Positions 24,240 to 37,044 of a stretch of DNA of 64,000 nt are shown piece after piece. The stretch lies in NCBI GenBank assembly GCA_963965975.1, contig OZ014417.1:3701821-3765820 (forward strand). The letters are read 5' to 3'. The notes under the pieces were generated by a model. The model had not been told where the DNA came from. It searched no databases and was given only the letters and a program-made list of their open reading frames with translations. How positions within the stretch are numbered: the first letter of the stretch is position 1; each line of letters begins with the position of its first letter. Both the position numbers and the translations under genes were made by a program. The stretch comes from Xestospongia bergquistia. Taxonomy: Eukaryota; Porifera; Demospongiae; Haplosclerida; Petrosiidae.

Positions 24240-25020
24240 GTAGTACTTTTGCTCTCTTACGAGGAACGCTGGTTATATCTGCAACCTAACCTCCCTAAAA
24301 TACACTCTGTCTTTCCTACACAACTATATTAACTTCTTTATTTTAATTAACTTGTTATTAAGATTATCTCCCACTTGTCAACTTAAATGAGTCCCCATGA
24401 CTGTTCTAAAGTTCTTTTTTTATGGAACCATTTTATTTTAGCTTTAACTTTTCAAATCCCTGCACATTTGTCTGTCCATGTTCATCCAGTTACTCCAGAC
24501 CTACTCAACAAACTTTGGCTGATCAATGTACATAATTATGTTAACAGTCACTTGTATATATGCTTTTTGGGCTCCTTTAGAGCTTGTGGGATGGTCTTCA
24601 ACTAGTAAAAGCCCAAAAGAAATGATAGATTAATGAATCATGGAAAGATAGACAAAATTACAAGGACAAATATTGATGAGGTGCCAGTTACATGAATGGT
24701 GAGATGATGACACAAGAAAGTACGAAAAAATAGTAGAGGAGAGTTGACCCTGAAAGTCATTACTTAAAGGGAATTAGTTAACAAAAAAGTTTTGGGTAAC
24801 TTATGATGATAGAAATAGTGATTGACAACAGTCTCTTAGTAAGCAACATTGATTATCGCATACTTTCCTTCTACAATATCCATAATATCATCAAATGACC
24901 TGGCAATATCAAGTTGAGGCATTAGCTGATGAAATCATCTTAGAAGACATATTTGGAGTTCTTTTACTTGTGGAAGTTTGTAAACTAAAGATGCACTTGG
25001 TTTGTGGGACAACCTTTCAC
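24240..25020 (-). pseudogene. Gene 'Y' fragment 1 (unrecognised, multi-copy)
   Basis: Minus-strand coding-like exons recur upstream of the KRAB-like exon in every cassette block. P (about 25010-24760) reads QLDIARSFDD and MDIVEGKYAIINVAY. Q (about 24545-24375) corresponds to the IDQPKFGGVG...EFEKLKAK exon of other copies. R (about 24330-24240) corresponds to DVTKIPRKKAKVSQPTI, a basic, possibly nuclear-localising end. Conservation of frame across copies suggests a former protein. I do not recognise it; an OB-fold or transposon-related protein are only guesses. This copy has stops in Q. Confidence 0.45.
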
Positions 25021-25558
25021 CTCTTAGCCCAATTACTAACTGTAAACAATCATGCATTGCTATAAATAGCGTGACTCTTTTTTGCCTAGTTTCATACAGC
25101 TAATGAAGGCCTTTGGCCGAAACATTCTGTGATTTTTTTTCAGAATATATTTTAGAACATTCATAAAGCTCAAATAATCTTTTCTTAAAACATGAATAAC
25201 GTGGTAAAGAAACTCCCAACTTCACTGTATAAATGTATTAGTTGTTCAACTAATATATATTATATATTTAGTTGAGCTGCAATAATACATGATGGGATAC
25301 AATTTGGTTTTATAATTAATAAACTAATTGATAAATCATGTAGTAAATTTTGTCAGTATGAGCTCTAGATCATTGCATGTGTATGATTAGTCAATTCCAT
25401 AGTAATTAGTAATCAAAACAGATTATGTTTTCAAATAATAGATGTATTTTGTAGACATGTATTCAAACTGAGTGATCATCAGATAGTTAAAGAAATAATC
25501 TATTACAACAATACATGTAAATTATACCACTACATAGTCTGAAAGGGCTGGTACTAAC
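25021..25558. other. Esterase intron-5 remnant, no gene
   Basis: About 25240-25558 matches the intron following exon 5 of the intact esterase (about 60890-61186). 25021-25240 shows nothing supported. Confidence 0.6.
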
Positions 25559-27467
25559 CATATTGACAAATTTCTCTGAAGTACATTTGACCAGTAATGC
25601 TTGCAACATCAATAATATGTCTATCAAATAACAAAAAAGGCATTAAAAGAACCAAATAATTAATGCATTTATTCTAGAATAGTGCACTTATACAAATGAC
25701 TTACCCAGCATCAGCCATAGTTTTATACTTAGTGGATGATGGAAGAGTATTTTGGACATAATCAGCATGAAAGTAAGTGGCTAATCCACCAGCTGTAATA
25801 ATCAAAGATATGATAACTACTTTTATTATAATTGTTAATATGTTATGAACATTTGTCATAAAATTGTGGTTAATAATATATAAATTTAATTTGTAATATC
25901 TATATCTATAAAAGATAAAAAAATATTTTGTATATTTAGTCCAATTAAAGAAGGTTGCTCACAAACAAGATGTTAGTACAGATGCTAACAGATTTGACAT
26001 CCTAATAAGGTAATTCTATATCATTGTAAAAATTAATGTTATTGTAACAACTATAATATGTAGCTTACAGACGGATTTCTGCACATTATGGAGTATAGAA
26101 TTCATGTTATTACCATACAATTTGTTGCTTTGTAATACTATACCATACCAAAATATTTTATAGTGAATATTTCACATGACCTATAGATTCCAAAGTAATC
26201 CACTGATTTAAGCTACAATTTAGTTGTTAAATAACACAATAGTTTTTGCAATGAGCATACTTATTTAATTTGTTTTTGTTTCTTTCACTGAGCTGGGACA
26301 GAGCCACCTTGGGTCTTTAATTTTATAAAAGAAGGTGATATGGAGTAAAATAGAGAATGACATAACTGTTTATGAAGCAAACACAATATGTTATTGAGGC
26401 TATACTGCTATATAGTATAGCCTCCTTGACATAATCATGTATATGCATGTATTGTATACATACATTGTGAATCAGCACATACTGAATGTGATCAAACTAT
26501 TATAAATACAAATCATATAAGATTTAGTGATATGCAATGATATTAACTTATTGTATAAGACACTTGTATAATATGCCATCTGTACTATGATCTTATTTGC
26601 AAAATGAGACCACTTCTATCAAACCATTAAAAACACTTGCATGCATGTATGTAAGCATTTTTTAAACAGAAAGCTTATAAATTTGCATTTTAAGTTATTT
26701 ATTGTTTTAAAACTGATATACATTTATTGTAAACATCCATTGAGAAGTGTATGTTTGTATACACAACAATTGGATGTCTTTGAGATGTTTTAACAGAAGT
26801 GGTCCTTTTTAGCAAATCTACTCACAAATTATGACATTGTATACCTGAACAACCAGTTAGAATCACTTCCTCAGATTTGTCCATTCCAGCTATCACTAGC
26901 ACACTCAATATTGATTGAAGTATTCTGAAGCCTCTAAAATAGATTGGAGTCCCTTCTACATCAACTGGATGGTCACTATAGTATAATACATGTATACACA
27001 ATCATTGATGTTATATTATAACTTACACATTGCCAGTAAATGATGCTCCATCACAATAGTTAATAAAAGCTAGATTCCAATTATAAAAGTCAGGATTAGT
27101 GTCTTGATTATCAGAAAGAAAACCAGAGAACACAGTAGTAGCTGGCCAGGACTTTGATGACCCAAGACTGGAATTACTTCAATCTAAACAACCTCCTTCA
27201 TCGTAACAACATCCTCCACCTTCCAAATGAATAATCCATTTACTAGCACCAGATCCTGAACCTACATATAGGTAATGTGGAAAAGTGTGTCACCAGCCAA
27301 TACTTTGCTATATTACAACTAACCTAGCGTAAAATAATATCCTAGAGGTGAGCCATCTAGACATAAAGCTTCTTGTTCATCCTGAAAGAGCACTAATTTC
27401 GCTGGTTCACTGTACACAACTATCAAAAACGGATGTAAAGCAAGGACTATAAAGAATAAGAGTTCAT
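25559..27467 (-). pseudogene. Pectin acetylesterase-type hydrolase, 5' half, broken
   Basis: Five exons match exons 1-5 of the intact gene at 59661-62962: exon 5 at 25559-25620, exon 4 at about 25700-25793, exon 3 at about 26845-26977, exon 2 at about 27028-27262, exon 1 at about 27335-27467. Exon 2 has an in-frame TGA where the intact gene has CGA (after the CYDEGGCLD stretch). Its GGGWCYD motif reads GGGCCYD. The start codon is out of frame with the signal-peptide reading. Exons 6-8, carrying the catalytic Asp and His, are absent below 25.5 kb. A pseudogene from cassette duplication. Confidence 0.85.
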
Positions 27468-27540
27468 TGTCTCTACCAAGTCACAGAATATGGAACGTTC
27501 TTACAGAAGTAGTCTTAATTAGCCAGAGGAAAAACAATTA

Positions 27541-28020
27541 ATGTTCATAGTAGGGTTTGTCTTTCCCTCAATAACAGTAACAAAACATGATACTGTGCTC
27601 AATTTGGATTACAGAGATGTGGTGGACTCAAGTCTTCCCTCAGGATTAATAAATCTAGGAAACATTTGCTTTGCAAATACAACTTTTCAGACAATCCTTC
27701 ATATTCATCTCTTATATACAAGAATATATAAATAAACATGAAGAATGCAGTAAAACTTGTTATTGTCAATATCATAATAACATAAATGTATACTCTTAGC
27801 TAGATAATGCTGTATATGTTTGATAAAATATTGAAGAATCTCTGTATGTAGTAGGGGGATAAGGTGATCAAAAGAGATCTACAATCACCTGAACAGTAGT
27901 TGACAAAACTAAGTGAAGAAAATTACTTATTTTATAGAACTCATTCCACATTGGTCTCCAGGTGATCGGGGATATGCCCATGAGTTTTTCTTTAAATTAA
28001 AGAGAGGTATTTATAATCAA
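27541..28020 (+). pseudogene. Ubiquitin-specific protease (USP) fragment, copy 1
   Basis: The plus strand reads SLPSGLINLGNICFANTTFQ (about 27633-27695), the Cys box of USP/C19 deubiquitinases. After a frameshift it reads HEECSKTCYCQYH-like sequence. After a splice-like acceptor near 27939 it reads IPHWSPGDRGYAHEFFFKLK, matching the Q-D-A-H-E-F box. The catalytic Cys is kept, but its neighbour Thr is Ile, and the QDAHEF Asp reads Tyr. No His/Asp box is present. A second copy lies at 36415. Confidence 0.65.
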
Positions 28021-28680
28021 TAATGAGTTCAATATTCTTTTTATTATTCTCAAGTCTTCGTTTCTCGTAGTCGCATAATTCTTGTATCATTTTGAACGTA
28101 AGTAAAGAAGTTAATAAATAGACCACTATTTCCGTTAAAAATATAAGTTCCTCCCCTAAATCTTAAATTGGTTTTAATTAAAAATTAGACTGTTTAATAA
28201 TTATTTGTTAAAATTGTAGGCTGTGATACTTTTGCTTTCTTACGAGGAATTTTTGTTACATCTACAACCTAACCTGATCCTTCTCCCTAAAATATACTCT
28301 CTGTCTTTCCCACAACAATTATATTAACTTCTTTATTTCAATCCATAATTATTAAGATTTTGAATTCTTTCCTAGATATCAACTTAGGCGAGTCCCTATG
28401 ACTGTTTAAAAGTTCTTTTTTATGGAACCATTTTATTTTAGCTTTTAATTTCTCAAATTCCTGCACATGATTCTTTGTTCATCCTGTTAGTCCTGACCTA
28501 CTCCACCGAACTTTGATTAATGTTAACAGATAACAGTCACTTGTATATATACTTTACGTGCACCTCCAGAGCTTGTGGGATAGTCTTTATTTTGAGTTCT
28601 TTTACTTTTGACATTTGTGACTTTTCCACTAAAGATGCATTTGGTTTGTGGCTCTTGCACTGTATCTGCTTGACATATTA
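28021..28680 (-). pseudogene. PRDM9-like KRAB exon plus gene 'Y' fragment 2
   Basis: The minus strand carries the KRAB-like exon (about 28110-28030, with the CDYEK-RRLE..IKKNIEL core and indels), then the R, Q and P-like exons of gene Y upstream (about 28240-28680, KIPRKKAKV and a decayed IDQPK exon). It is a duplicate of 36826-37475 apart from small indels. Confidence 0.55.
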
Positions 28681-29029
28681 AAAAATAAGGTAGTTTTACA
28701 GTATAATAATTGTGAATGGAGTGAGGAGATATAGCAACTATTTTAATGTTAACAGATGTTGAGTGCCTTCTATTAAAGATTGCTTAGCCTGAATTGATGT
28801 AAAAACACAGCTAATTAATACAACCTGTTTTTACATGCTTACAGAATAAAGGATTATCCTTGTAATATATTATTTACACTCCTGATATTCTAGTGATTTA
28901 ATAATTATTGTTTATGAAGTCTCCTACAGATTATCATCCCACAACCAAAACAAACTAACTTGAATTAAAAATCAGTTTACAGTTATCACTTTATAGATAA
29001 GGCAATAATTTTTATAATTATTACTTTCA

Positions 29030-29455
29030 GTAGGATTTATTACATGGACAGGAATAGTCAACTTCTTTTGAGTTCCCAGAAGTCTTCAAGTACCAGTTAC
29101 TAAAAGTCTTACTGGCACTTGGACTTTCTACTTCTATTGAATTCCAAGATTTGTCACTCAGAGATTGACAGTGAGTCAAACAAGAGTCTAAGAAAGCACA
29201 TTACTCTCAGATGTAATGATAGGATAAGTAGCTTCTTCAAACTCCTATATAATTTGTCAACACAAAGCATGATTATTTGTTATTAAGCTTAGATGAAAGA
29301 ATTGTTCAATTTTTCCATCTCCTCAGGAGTACAATAAGGTGGTGCGCATTTTAGTTGGAGAGTGTTATGAAGTTGCCATGTGTCATATTGAGAATTTAGT
29401 ACAAATATTGGACTATAGAGATATAATGATAAGTATACTAATAGAAGAAAGAAAA
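29030..29455 (-). pseudogene. Pectin acetylesterase exons 7-8 fragment
   Basis: Exon 7 (about 29440-29293) reads SPIFVLNSQYDTWQLHNTL and CTPEEMEK. Exon 8 (about 29247-29036) reads YPIITSESN, then shifts frame. Compared with the intact gene, exon 7 gains two bases before SPIF, loses one near its end, and its donor GT is CT. The upstream edge at about 29456 fuses directly to PRDM9-like exon T sequence, marking a rearrangement breakpoint. Confidence 0.8.
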
Positions 29456-30480
29456 TCTCCACTATCACTGCTACTATTATTTTAATTACTATATCGTCTC
29501 CTTTTTCTGACTGTAGTCTTGTTTTGGGACTTGTCATCTAAACCTACACACAATCTTTATGATTTACCATGTAATAGTATTTTACTTAAAGTTTTCGTGA
29601 GTTCTATATTCTTTTTAATATTCTCTAGTCTTCTCTTCTTATTATAGCCGCATAATTCTTGGGTTGTATCTGCCATTTTGAAAATCTATACATAATAGAC
29701 CACTATTTCCGTTAAAAATATTACTCCCTCCCCTAGAACTTAATTGTTTTTTATCAAAAATAAATTTATTAATAATAATTACTATTAGTTTAAATTCAAA
29801 ATTTAGAATGTTTAATAATCATTTGTTGAAATAGTAGGTTGTGATACTTTGCTCTCTTACAAGGAAATGTTCGTACAATGTTCGTTACAACTACAAGATC
29901 CTTCTCTCGAAAATACACTCTCTTTCTTTCCTACAACAATCACATATTAACTTCTTTATTTCAATCAACTTGTTATTAAGATTTGGAATTCTTTCCCAGA
30001 TGTCAACTTAGGCGAGTCCTTATGACTGTTTAAAAGGTTTTTTTATGGAACTATTTTTCTTAGCTTTTAACTTCTCAAATTCCTGCACATAATTCTTTGT
30101 CTGTCCATTTTCATCCTGTTGGTCCTGACCTACTCCACCAAACTTTGGCTGATCAATGTACAAAATTATGTTAACAGTCACTTGTATATATATGTTTTAT
30201 GTGGTCCTCCAGAGCTTGTACATGGGAAGGTCTTTAACTAGCTAAAACCTAGAAGGTATGATAGATTAATGATTTATGGAAAATAGACAAAAATACAACA
30301 TCCATAACATCATCAAATGAACTGGCAATATCAAGTTGAGGCATTAGCTGATGGAATCATCTTAGAAGACATATTTTGAATTCTTTTACTTTTGACATTT
30401 GTCTACTAAAGATGCACTTGGTTTGTAGCTTTTGCACTGTATATGCTTGACATACTTAAAAAATAAGGTAGTTTTAAACA
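29456..30480 (-). pseudogene. PRDM9-like exons T and S plus gene 'Y' fragment 3
   Basis: The minus strand carries a truncated exon T (about 29545-29456, RKRRR region), the KRAB-like exon (about 29690-29600, ELCGYNKKRRLENIKKN-like), then gene Y exons R (about 29920-29850), Q (about 30160-29990, KFGGVGQDQQDENGQ and YVQEFEKLKAK) and P (about 30480-30290). Close to 42290-43015. It ends against the 5' flank of receptor copy 2. Confidence 0.55.
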
Positions 30481-30638
30481 GTTTACTTCATTATTATAAT
30501 ATAAAGCAATGCACGGTAGATGATACTGAACGTTCATGTGATGATGATAACTGTAGTGTTCACATGATCGACCAAAATAATCAATGAATTATTAAGTAGC
30601 TTAATTCCTGTGACTAACCGCTTTGGATCGTTGCTGAA

Positions 30639-31694
30639 ATGGAGCTCTTACGTTCCAACTCATTTTCCAACCATTGCAATGGATCTTTTACAAAGAGTCA
30701 AATGAACCATTTGTTTATAGCGACAACAAGTACTAATGCTGTATCAACTCTGATGTGTATTGTGACAATAGTAATAGTTCTTTGTCTAAAGTTATACAAA
30801 TATTTTGTCTATCGATTGGCAATTTACCAAGTTGTCGCTGCGTTATTGTTTAGTTTGGCTGAATGTCTGGTTATATTAAATATAAACTATAGAAACAGTC
30901 TCTTTCATTCTATTGCCTGCAAGACAACAGCTTTTCTTATCCAATATACAACGTGGGTAAAACTTCTATTTACATTGTGTCTAGTCTTTCATTTGTTTTG
31001 TCTGGCTGTGTGTTTGAAAAACTTTCTGAAACTAGAAGTCATCTACATTTTACTATCTGTGCTGTTTCCTTTATTTCATGTCTGGATTCCATTTATTCAT
31101 AACTCATATGGCATAGAAAATGCATTGTGTTGGATAAGAAATTGGAATGACAACTGTCCCAATAGAAAGTATAAAGAAGGAATTATAGAACAATTTGTAT
31201 TGTGGTATGGACCTCTCTTTGTCTCTCTTACTGTCTGTTTCTTTATGGTCATTGGCATCCTTTTTGTTTTAACTTATAGAGCTTGTAGACACCATGAAGC
31301 AGAGGCTGAACCACTGATGATTAACCAAGAACAAAATCGTAATAAGACTGCTTTAAAACAACTCCTACCATTGCTAGCATATCCAATTGTGTTCTATATG
31401 CTAATTCTCTTTCCCATAGTTGATCAGATCTATGGAGCTATATCTTCACATGACAATTATAATTTAGTAATGGTCCATTCAGTGACAAATGGACTAGTGG
31501 GATTTTTCTCTGGACTAGCACTTCTAGTTCATGTCACATTTCTACAGAAGTCTTGTTACCGGAGGCGTCATCTACCTTTCTCTCTCAACAGAGTAGTAGC
31601 AGATACAGCAGTTTATTCAAGATACACTACTGCATCAACTAATGCCATAACACAATATATAATTGAAGGAGTAAATTCAGAAAATGATGAATGA
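30639..31694 (+). CDS. 7TM (GPCR-like) receptor, copy 2
   Basis: Intact single-exon gene, 351 residues, same layout as copy 1: N-glycosylation site near the N-terminus, seven hydrophobic segments, IACKTT before TM3, LCWIRNW in the second outer loop, SENDE tail. By eye it differs from copy 3 at about 20 of 351 positions and from copy 1 at more. Substitutions are mostly conservative and scattered through TM1, loops and tail. The ORF is fully open with no frameshift, so selection probably maintains it or the copy is recent. The start ATG sits in the same context as copy 3. AATAAA lies at 31796-31801. The 5' flank conserved with the other copies is about 150 bp. Confidence 0.87.
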   Translation: MELLRSNSFSNHCNGSFTKSQMNHLFIATTSTNAVSTLMCIVTIVIVLCLKLYKYFVYRLAIYQVVAALLFSLAECLVILNINYRNSLFHSIACKTTAFLIQYTTWVKLLFTLCLVFHLFCLAVCLKNFLKLEVIYILLSVLFPLFHVWIPFIHNSYGIENALCWIRNWNDNCPNRKYKEGIIEQFVLWYGPLFVSLTVCFFMVIGILFVLTYRACRHHEAEAEPLMINQEQNRNKTALKQLLPLLAYPIVFYMLILFPIVDQIYGAISSHDNYNLVMVHSVTNGLVGFFSGLALLVHVTFLQKSCYRRRHLPFSLNRVVADTAVYSRYTTASTNAITQYIIEGVNSENDE

Positions 31695-31889
31695 ATTTAC
31701 TTTGTATTGCAATCATGACTATTATAGTATCTGCATTTCTTATTTTGTTTATTTGCTTTATTACTTAGAAGTTTACTTGTTATAGATGTTAGCTTAATAA
31801 ATTTTCTATACAGTATAAAGTAATTGATTACAATTTCTTTTCATTAAAACTTTACCAGCAAGCAATCAAGTATAGTTCACTTGTATAGT

Positions 31890-32925
31890 GTGGATGACTT
31901 GTGACCTGATTTGCAAAAAAGGGACCACTTCTGTCAAAATACTTGTGACCTTATTTGTATACAAACCATTGTTAAAACATTTCAAATAAGTCAGTTTGGT
32001 ATACATAGAGTTGCTATATATGTATAACTATTCATAAGTATGCAAAACTGTTTTTGATATGTTTTAACAGTAGTTTTCTCACAAATCATGTCAGGATGAT
32101 ATATATAGTCGTAGGAAGATTGTGTGGCAGGATATATAACCACAAACAGTACACTTGTGATAAGTGTAAAGTATCACTTGTTTGATTTGCATTTAACAAC
32201 AACCTAAAACAAAAACCACAATTAGCCTAACATTAGTGATAGTAATGGTGTAATTAAACAGATGTAGGCAACAGATTTCCTATTAAGAGAAAGCAACAGA
32301 TGTTCTTACTTATAACTACAATGTATGTGTAAACATAACAAGGAAAAAGATTGTATAGTATATAACGACTAAAGTGGTCATAGCTATTGTTTATTGAGAG
32401 GTTATACAACATTTCATAACTCTAACAATCTACTATAAATGACTGGTCATTATTAATATATTAACAATGAGATCAGAGTGTAGTTTACTATACCCTTCAA
32501 ACAACCAATATCTATACTAGGCTAAGACTTATTTGAAGATATGATTATAATTATGAAAACTAGGCGAACGCTTGTGATTTAATTGTTGAATCAGACTTGG
32601 ATTCATTGATAACTGATAATATGTAACAATTATGATTCAATCGAAAAAAATACTTTTTGAATATGTGACTTAATTTGCAATAAGGGACCTCTTCTTTCCA
32701 AAACTTTGTGACCTGATTTGTGAAAAGAAACTATACTACCTCAAAAAACAGTTTTGTATAGATAGTTACCATGAATAGACATTGTGCATATATATCAACA
32801 GTATGTATACAAAACTGTTTATTGATGTGTTTTTTGACACTGGTCCCTTTTTACAAATTAGGTCACAAAAGTTTTGACAGAAGTCGTCCCTTATTGCAAA
32901 TTAGGTCACAATTACATTAAAAGGA
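31890..32925. repeat. Receptor 3' flank with two fold-back repeats
   Basis: 31890-32090 and 32660-32925 belong to the fold-back family described at 4425. The stretch between copies 3480-4430 with substitutions. No gene. Confidence 0.55.
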
Positions 32926-33560
32926 TTACCAACTTCTTCAGAAACAGAAGACAGCCTTTTGTAGTCAATAGTAGTAAAATGGACAATCCACTTGTTCTTT
33001 CAAGAGTTCCTCAGAGATCAATTTTGGGTCTAATACTATTTTTTTGTTTATATTAATGATAAATGAATTAACACTCAATGGAGAGTTGACACTCTAGCAG
33101 ATGACTTGTTGTTATATCAGATGATCTCTTCAGTTCAGGACTTTACTTTTGTTCAAAATGATATTTCATCTATAGAGAGGTTGTCAGAAGAAAATATCAT
33201 TAATCATTAAATACATAAAAATGCAAATATATGATGGTTTTAATGTTTAAAATAATGAATGAAATGATTTATTTCAAATGGTGGGCTAAAACATAAAGAG
33301 AAATTACGATATGAATTTTGTTCCTTCAGACAACTAATTTTTTCCTTCCACTAGTGCACATTATAACTCATTTATCTAGCAACTGTTAGACAAGGAAACC
33401 TATTGAGTGAATTCCAAATAACCCAATCTTCATTTATATCTTTAAATCTAAATTGTTTATTAAAATAATTGCAATATTATAAGTACTATAACAATTTTTC
33501 CTTACTAGGTTATTTCATCTTATTAGTTAATACTATATGAATGTTCTATGCTTATTATTA
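32926..33560 (+). mobile_element. LINE remnant, copy 2
   Basis: Homologous to the second half of the LINE at 4715-5945: a SSKMDNPLVLSRVPQRSILG stretch followed by the ADDLLLYQ-like site and the 3' tail. Its 5' part is replaced by the fold-back repeat. Confidence 0.65.
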
Positions 33561-33594
33561 TCAACACAAATTATTATTTAAAAAAAGAAAAATA

Positions 33595-33672
33595 GTCTCA
33601 CATAGTCAGCCCCTCCCTTAAGGAGGGGTTGGCTATGTGAGACTTATGGAAGGCTGGCTATGTGAGACTAGT
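33595..33672. repeat. Dispersed hairpin, best copy
   Basis: gtctcacatag (33595-33605) pairs with ctatgtgagac (33633-33643). gcccctcc (33609-33616) pairs with ggagggg (33622-33628) around cttaa. A third arm copy (ggctatgtgagactag) follows at 33655. Confidence 0.75.
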
Positions 33673-33790
33673 GGTGTTTGGTGGTTGTGACTTCTAATAA
33701 ATTAATAGTGGGTGGTACAGTGAAAATTAAATTCCTTACAATTTGTGAAAATATTCTTCTGCTGGGAAAAAGCCCTGGCATATGGTATTA

Positions 33791-34575
<785 letters not shown>

Positions 34576-34710
34576 ATAAACACGATGATGACTTTGGAGA
34601 CTACTATTCTGACTTAATTCTTTTCCACAGTACTGACATTGGTAAGGTTTATCACCAGTGTGTATATGAAGATGATTTTTGAGATGAATGCTTTGATTAA
34701 ATCTTTTTCA

Positions 34711-34800
<90 letters not shown>

Positions 34801-34803
34801 CTA

Positions 34804-35093
<290 letters not shown>

Positions 35094-36414
35094 TCACAAT
35101 ACCTTTCTTGTCATTTTTGACAAGTAAAACATTGAGGATTAGCAGAAAGACAATTTGGATTATGTCGAAGATGCAAATCAAAATTAGATTTCAAAACAAA
35201 ACTACTTCCACAATTTTTGCAATTATAAAGTTGACAATCATCTAAAAATAAATAGTAAAGTTATTTCTGCAAATAGAATTACCTTACCTTCTTCAAAACT
35301 AGTTGTAATCCCAAGTTCTCTTGCATATTGTTCACCATACCATACATAGAGTTCAATTATATGACCCCTCTCTAAAACACTTTACATGAATAAATTAAAA
35401 TGATTAATACTTGTTAATTATTTACAATACCTCCCACATGCAGCTAGTATCTTCTCTTTCAGTTAGCTCTTCTTTTAACACTCTCCTTCCTTCATAAGGA
35501 CCAAATCTAACTCCACAAGGTATAAACTGTGTAGCAAAAACACCCAGACCAGCATTTGGTATCTTAGAAGGTTTAACAGTTAATTCAGATGGAACAAATA
35601 CACTAGTGTATTGTAGAGATGCTTCATCATGACCACTAGAAGGATCTAGAATCAGTAAGGGTCCATGACAGGATAATCATCATGATGAATTCGTTACAGT
35701 CATCACAAACTAGTAATAAAAGTTGTAGAAGTAACCATATTCATACTGAACTTACAGAGATATTCATCTTCTCTGTATTCTTTTTGGTGAGTTAATCTCT
35801 TAGGAAGTTAGGATATCTTTCATTAACTGGGCACTGAGGTATATCACCACTGTATTAAGAAAACAACATTAGCAATACTGATATAATCTAACTTGCATAT
35901 CTTCTATATCAAATCAAAGTCTTTATATTTTTCATTATTATCATCTCCAAATAACTTGAAAAACTCACTAGACAACTTGCTCTCAAATGAAGGCTCCTCC
36001 CCCTTTCAGGTTGGTAATATTTATTGTTGTTTTTTGCTGCTTCAAGACACTCATATGTTAATAATCCTAGAGGGATAGCCCAACATTACAGTTGTATCAA
36101 ACACTTACCACATGTTCTGCTATATCACACAGAGGATCTCTCACTGCAGTCTCAACTACTGGAACTAAACACAATAAAATGACATTCATATTTAATTTAC
36201 AAGTTTATTACCTCTTGTGATATTATTTGGTTTTTTCTTCATCACACAAGTCTCTAGACCAGGTACCCATTCATCTCCACTATCACTGCTACTATTACTA
36301 CAATTACTATATCGTCTCCTTTTTCTAATTCTACTCTTGTTTTGGGACTTAACATCTAAACCTACACACAATCTTTATGACTTTTTATTTACCATGCAAT
36401 TGCAATTAATTGGA

Positions 36415-36820
36415 TGTGATGGGCTCAAGTCTTCCCTCAGGATTAATAAATCTAGGAAACACTTGCTTTGCAAATACAACTTTTCAGACAATCCTTCATA
36501 TTCCTCTCTTATATACAAGAATATATAAATAAACATGAAGAATGCAGTAAAAATTGTTATTGTCAATATCATAATAACATAAATGTACTCTTAGCTAGAT
36601 AATGCTGTATATGTTTGATAAAATATCAAAGAATCTCTGTTTGTAGTAGGGGGATAAGGTGATACAGCCAAAAGATATCTACAATCACCTGAACAGTAAT
36701 TGACAAAACTAAGTGAAGAAAATTACTTATTTTATAGAATTCATTCCACATTGGTCTCCAGGTGATCGGGGAGATGCCCATGAGTTTTTCTTTAAATTAA
36801 AGAGAGGCATTTATAGTCAA
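36415..36820 (+). pseudogene. Ubiquitin-specific protease fragment, copy 2
   Basis: The plus strand reads SLPSGLINLGNTCFANTTFQ (about 36433-36492), a consensus USP Cys box with the GNTC core intact. HEECSKNCYCQYH follows one frameshift later. After a splice-like acceptor (about 36736), in another frame, comes IPHWSPGDRGDAHEFFFKLK with the D-A-H-E-F box intact. It lies inside PRDM9-like copy P2, between exons T and S, in antisense orientation. Frameshifts and the missing His box mean no active enzyme, but it is better kept than copy 1. Confidence 0.7.
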
Positions 36821-37044
36821 TAATGAGTTCAATATTCTTTTTAATATTCTGTAGCCTTCTTTTCTCGTAGTCGCATAATTCTTGGCATCACTTTGAACGT
36901 AAGTAAAGAAGTTAATAGACCACTATTTCCGTTAAAAATATAAGTCCCTCCCCTAAAACTTAAATTGGTTTTAATTAAAAATTAGACTGTTTAATAATTA
37001 TTTGTTGAAATTGTAGGCTGTGATACTTTTGCTTTCTTACGAGG

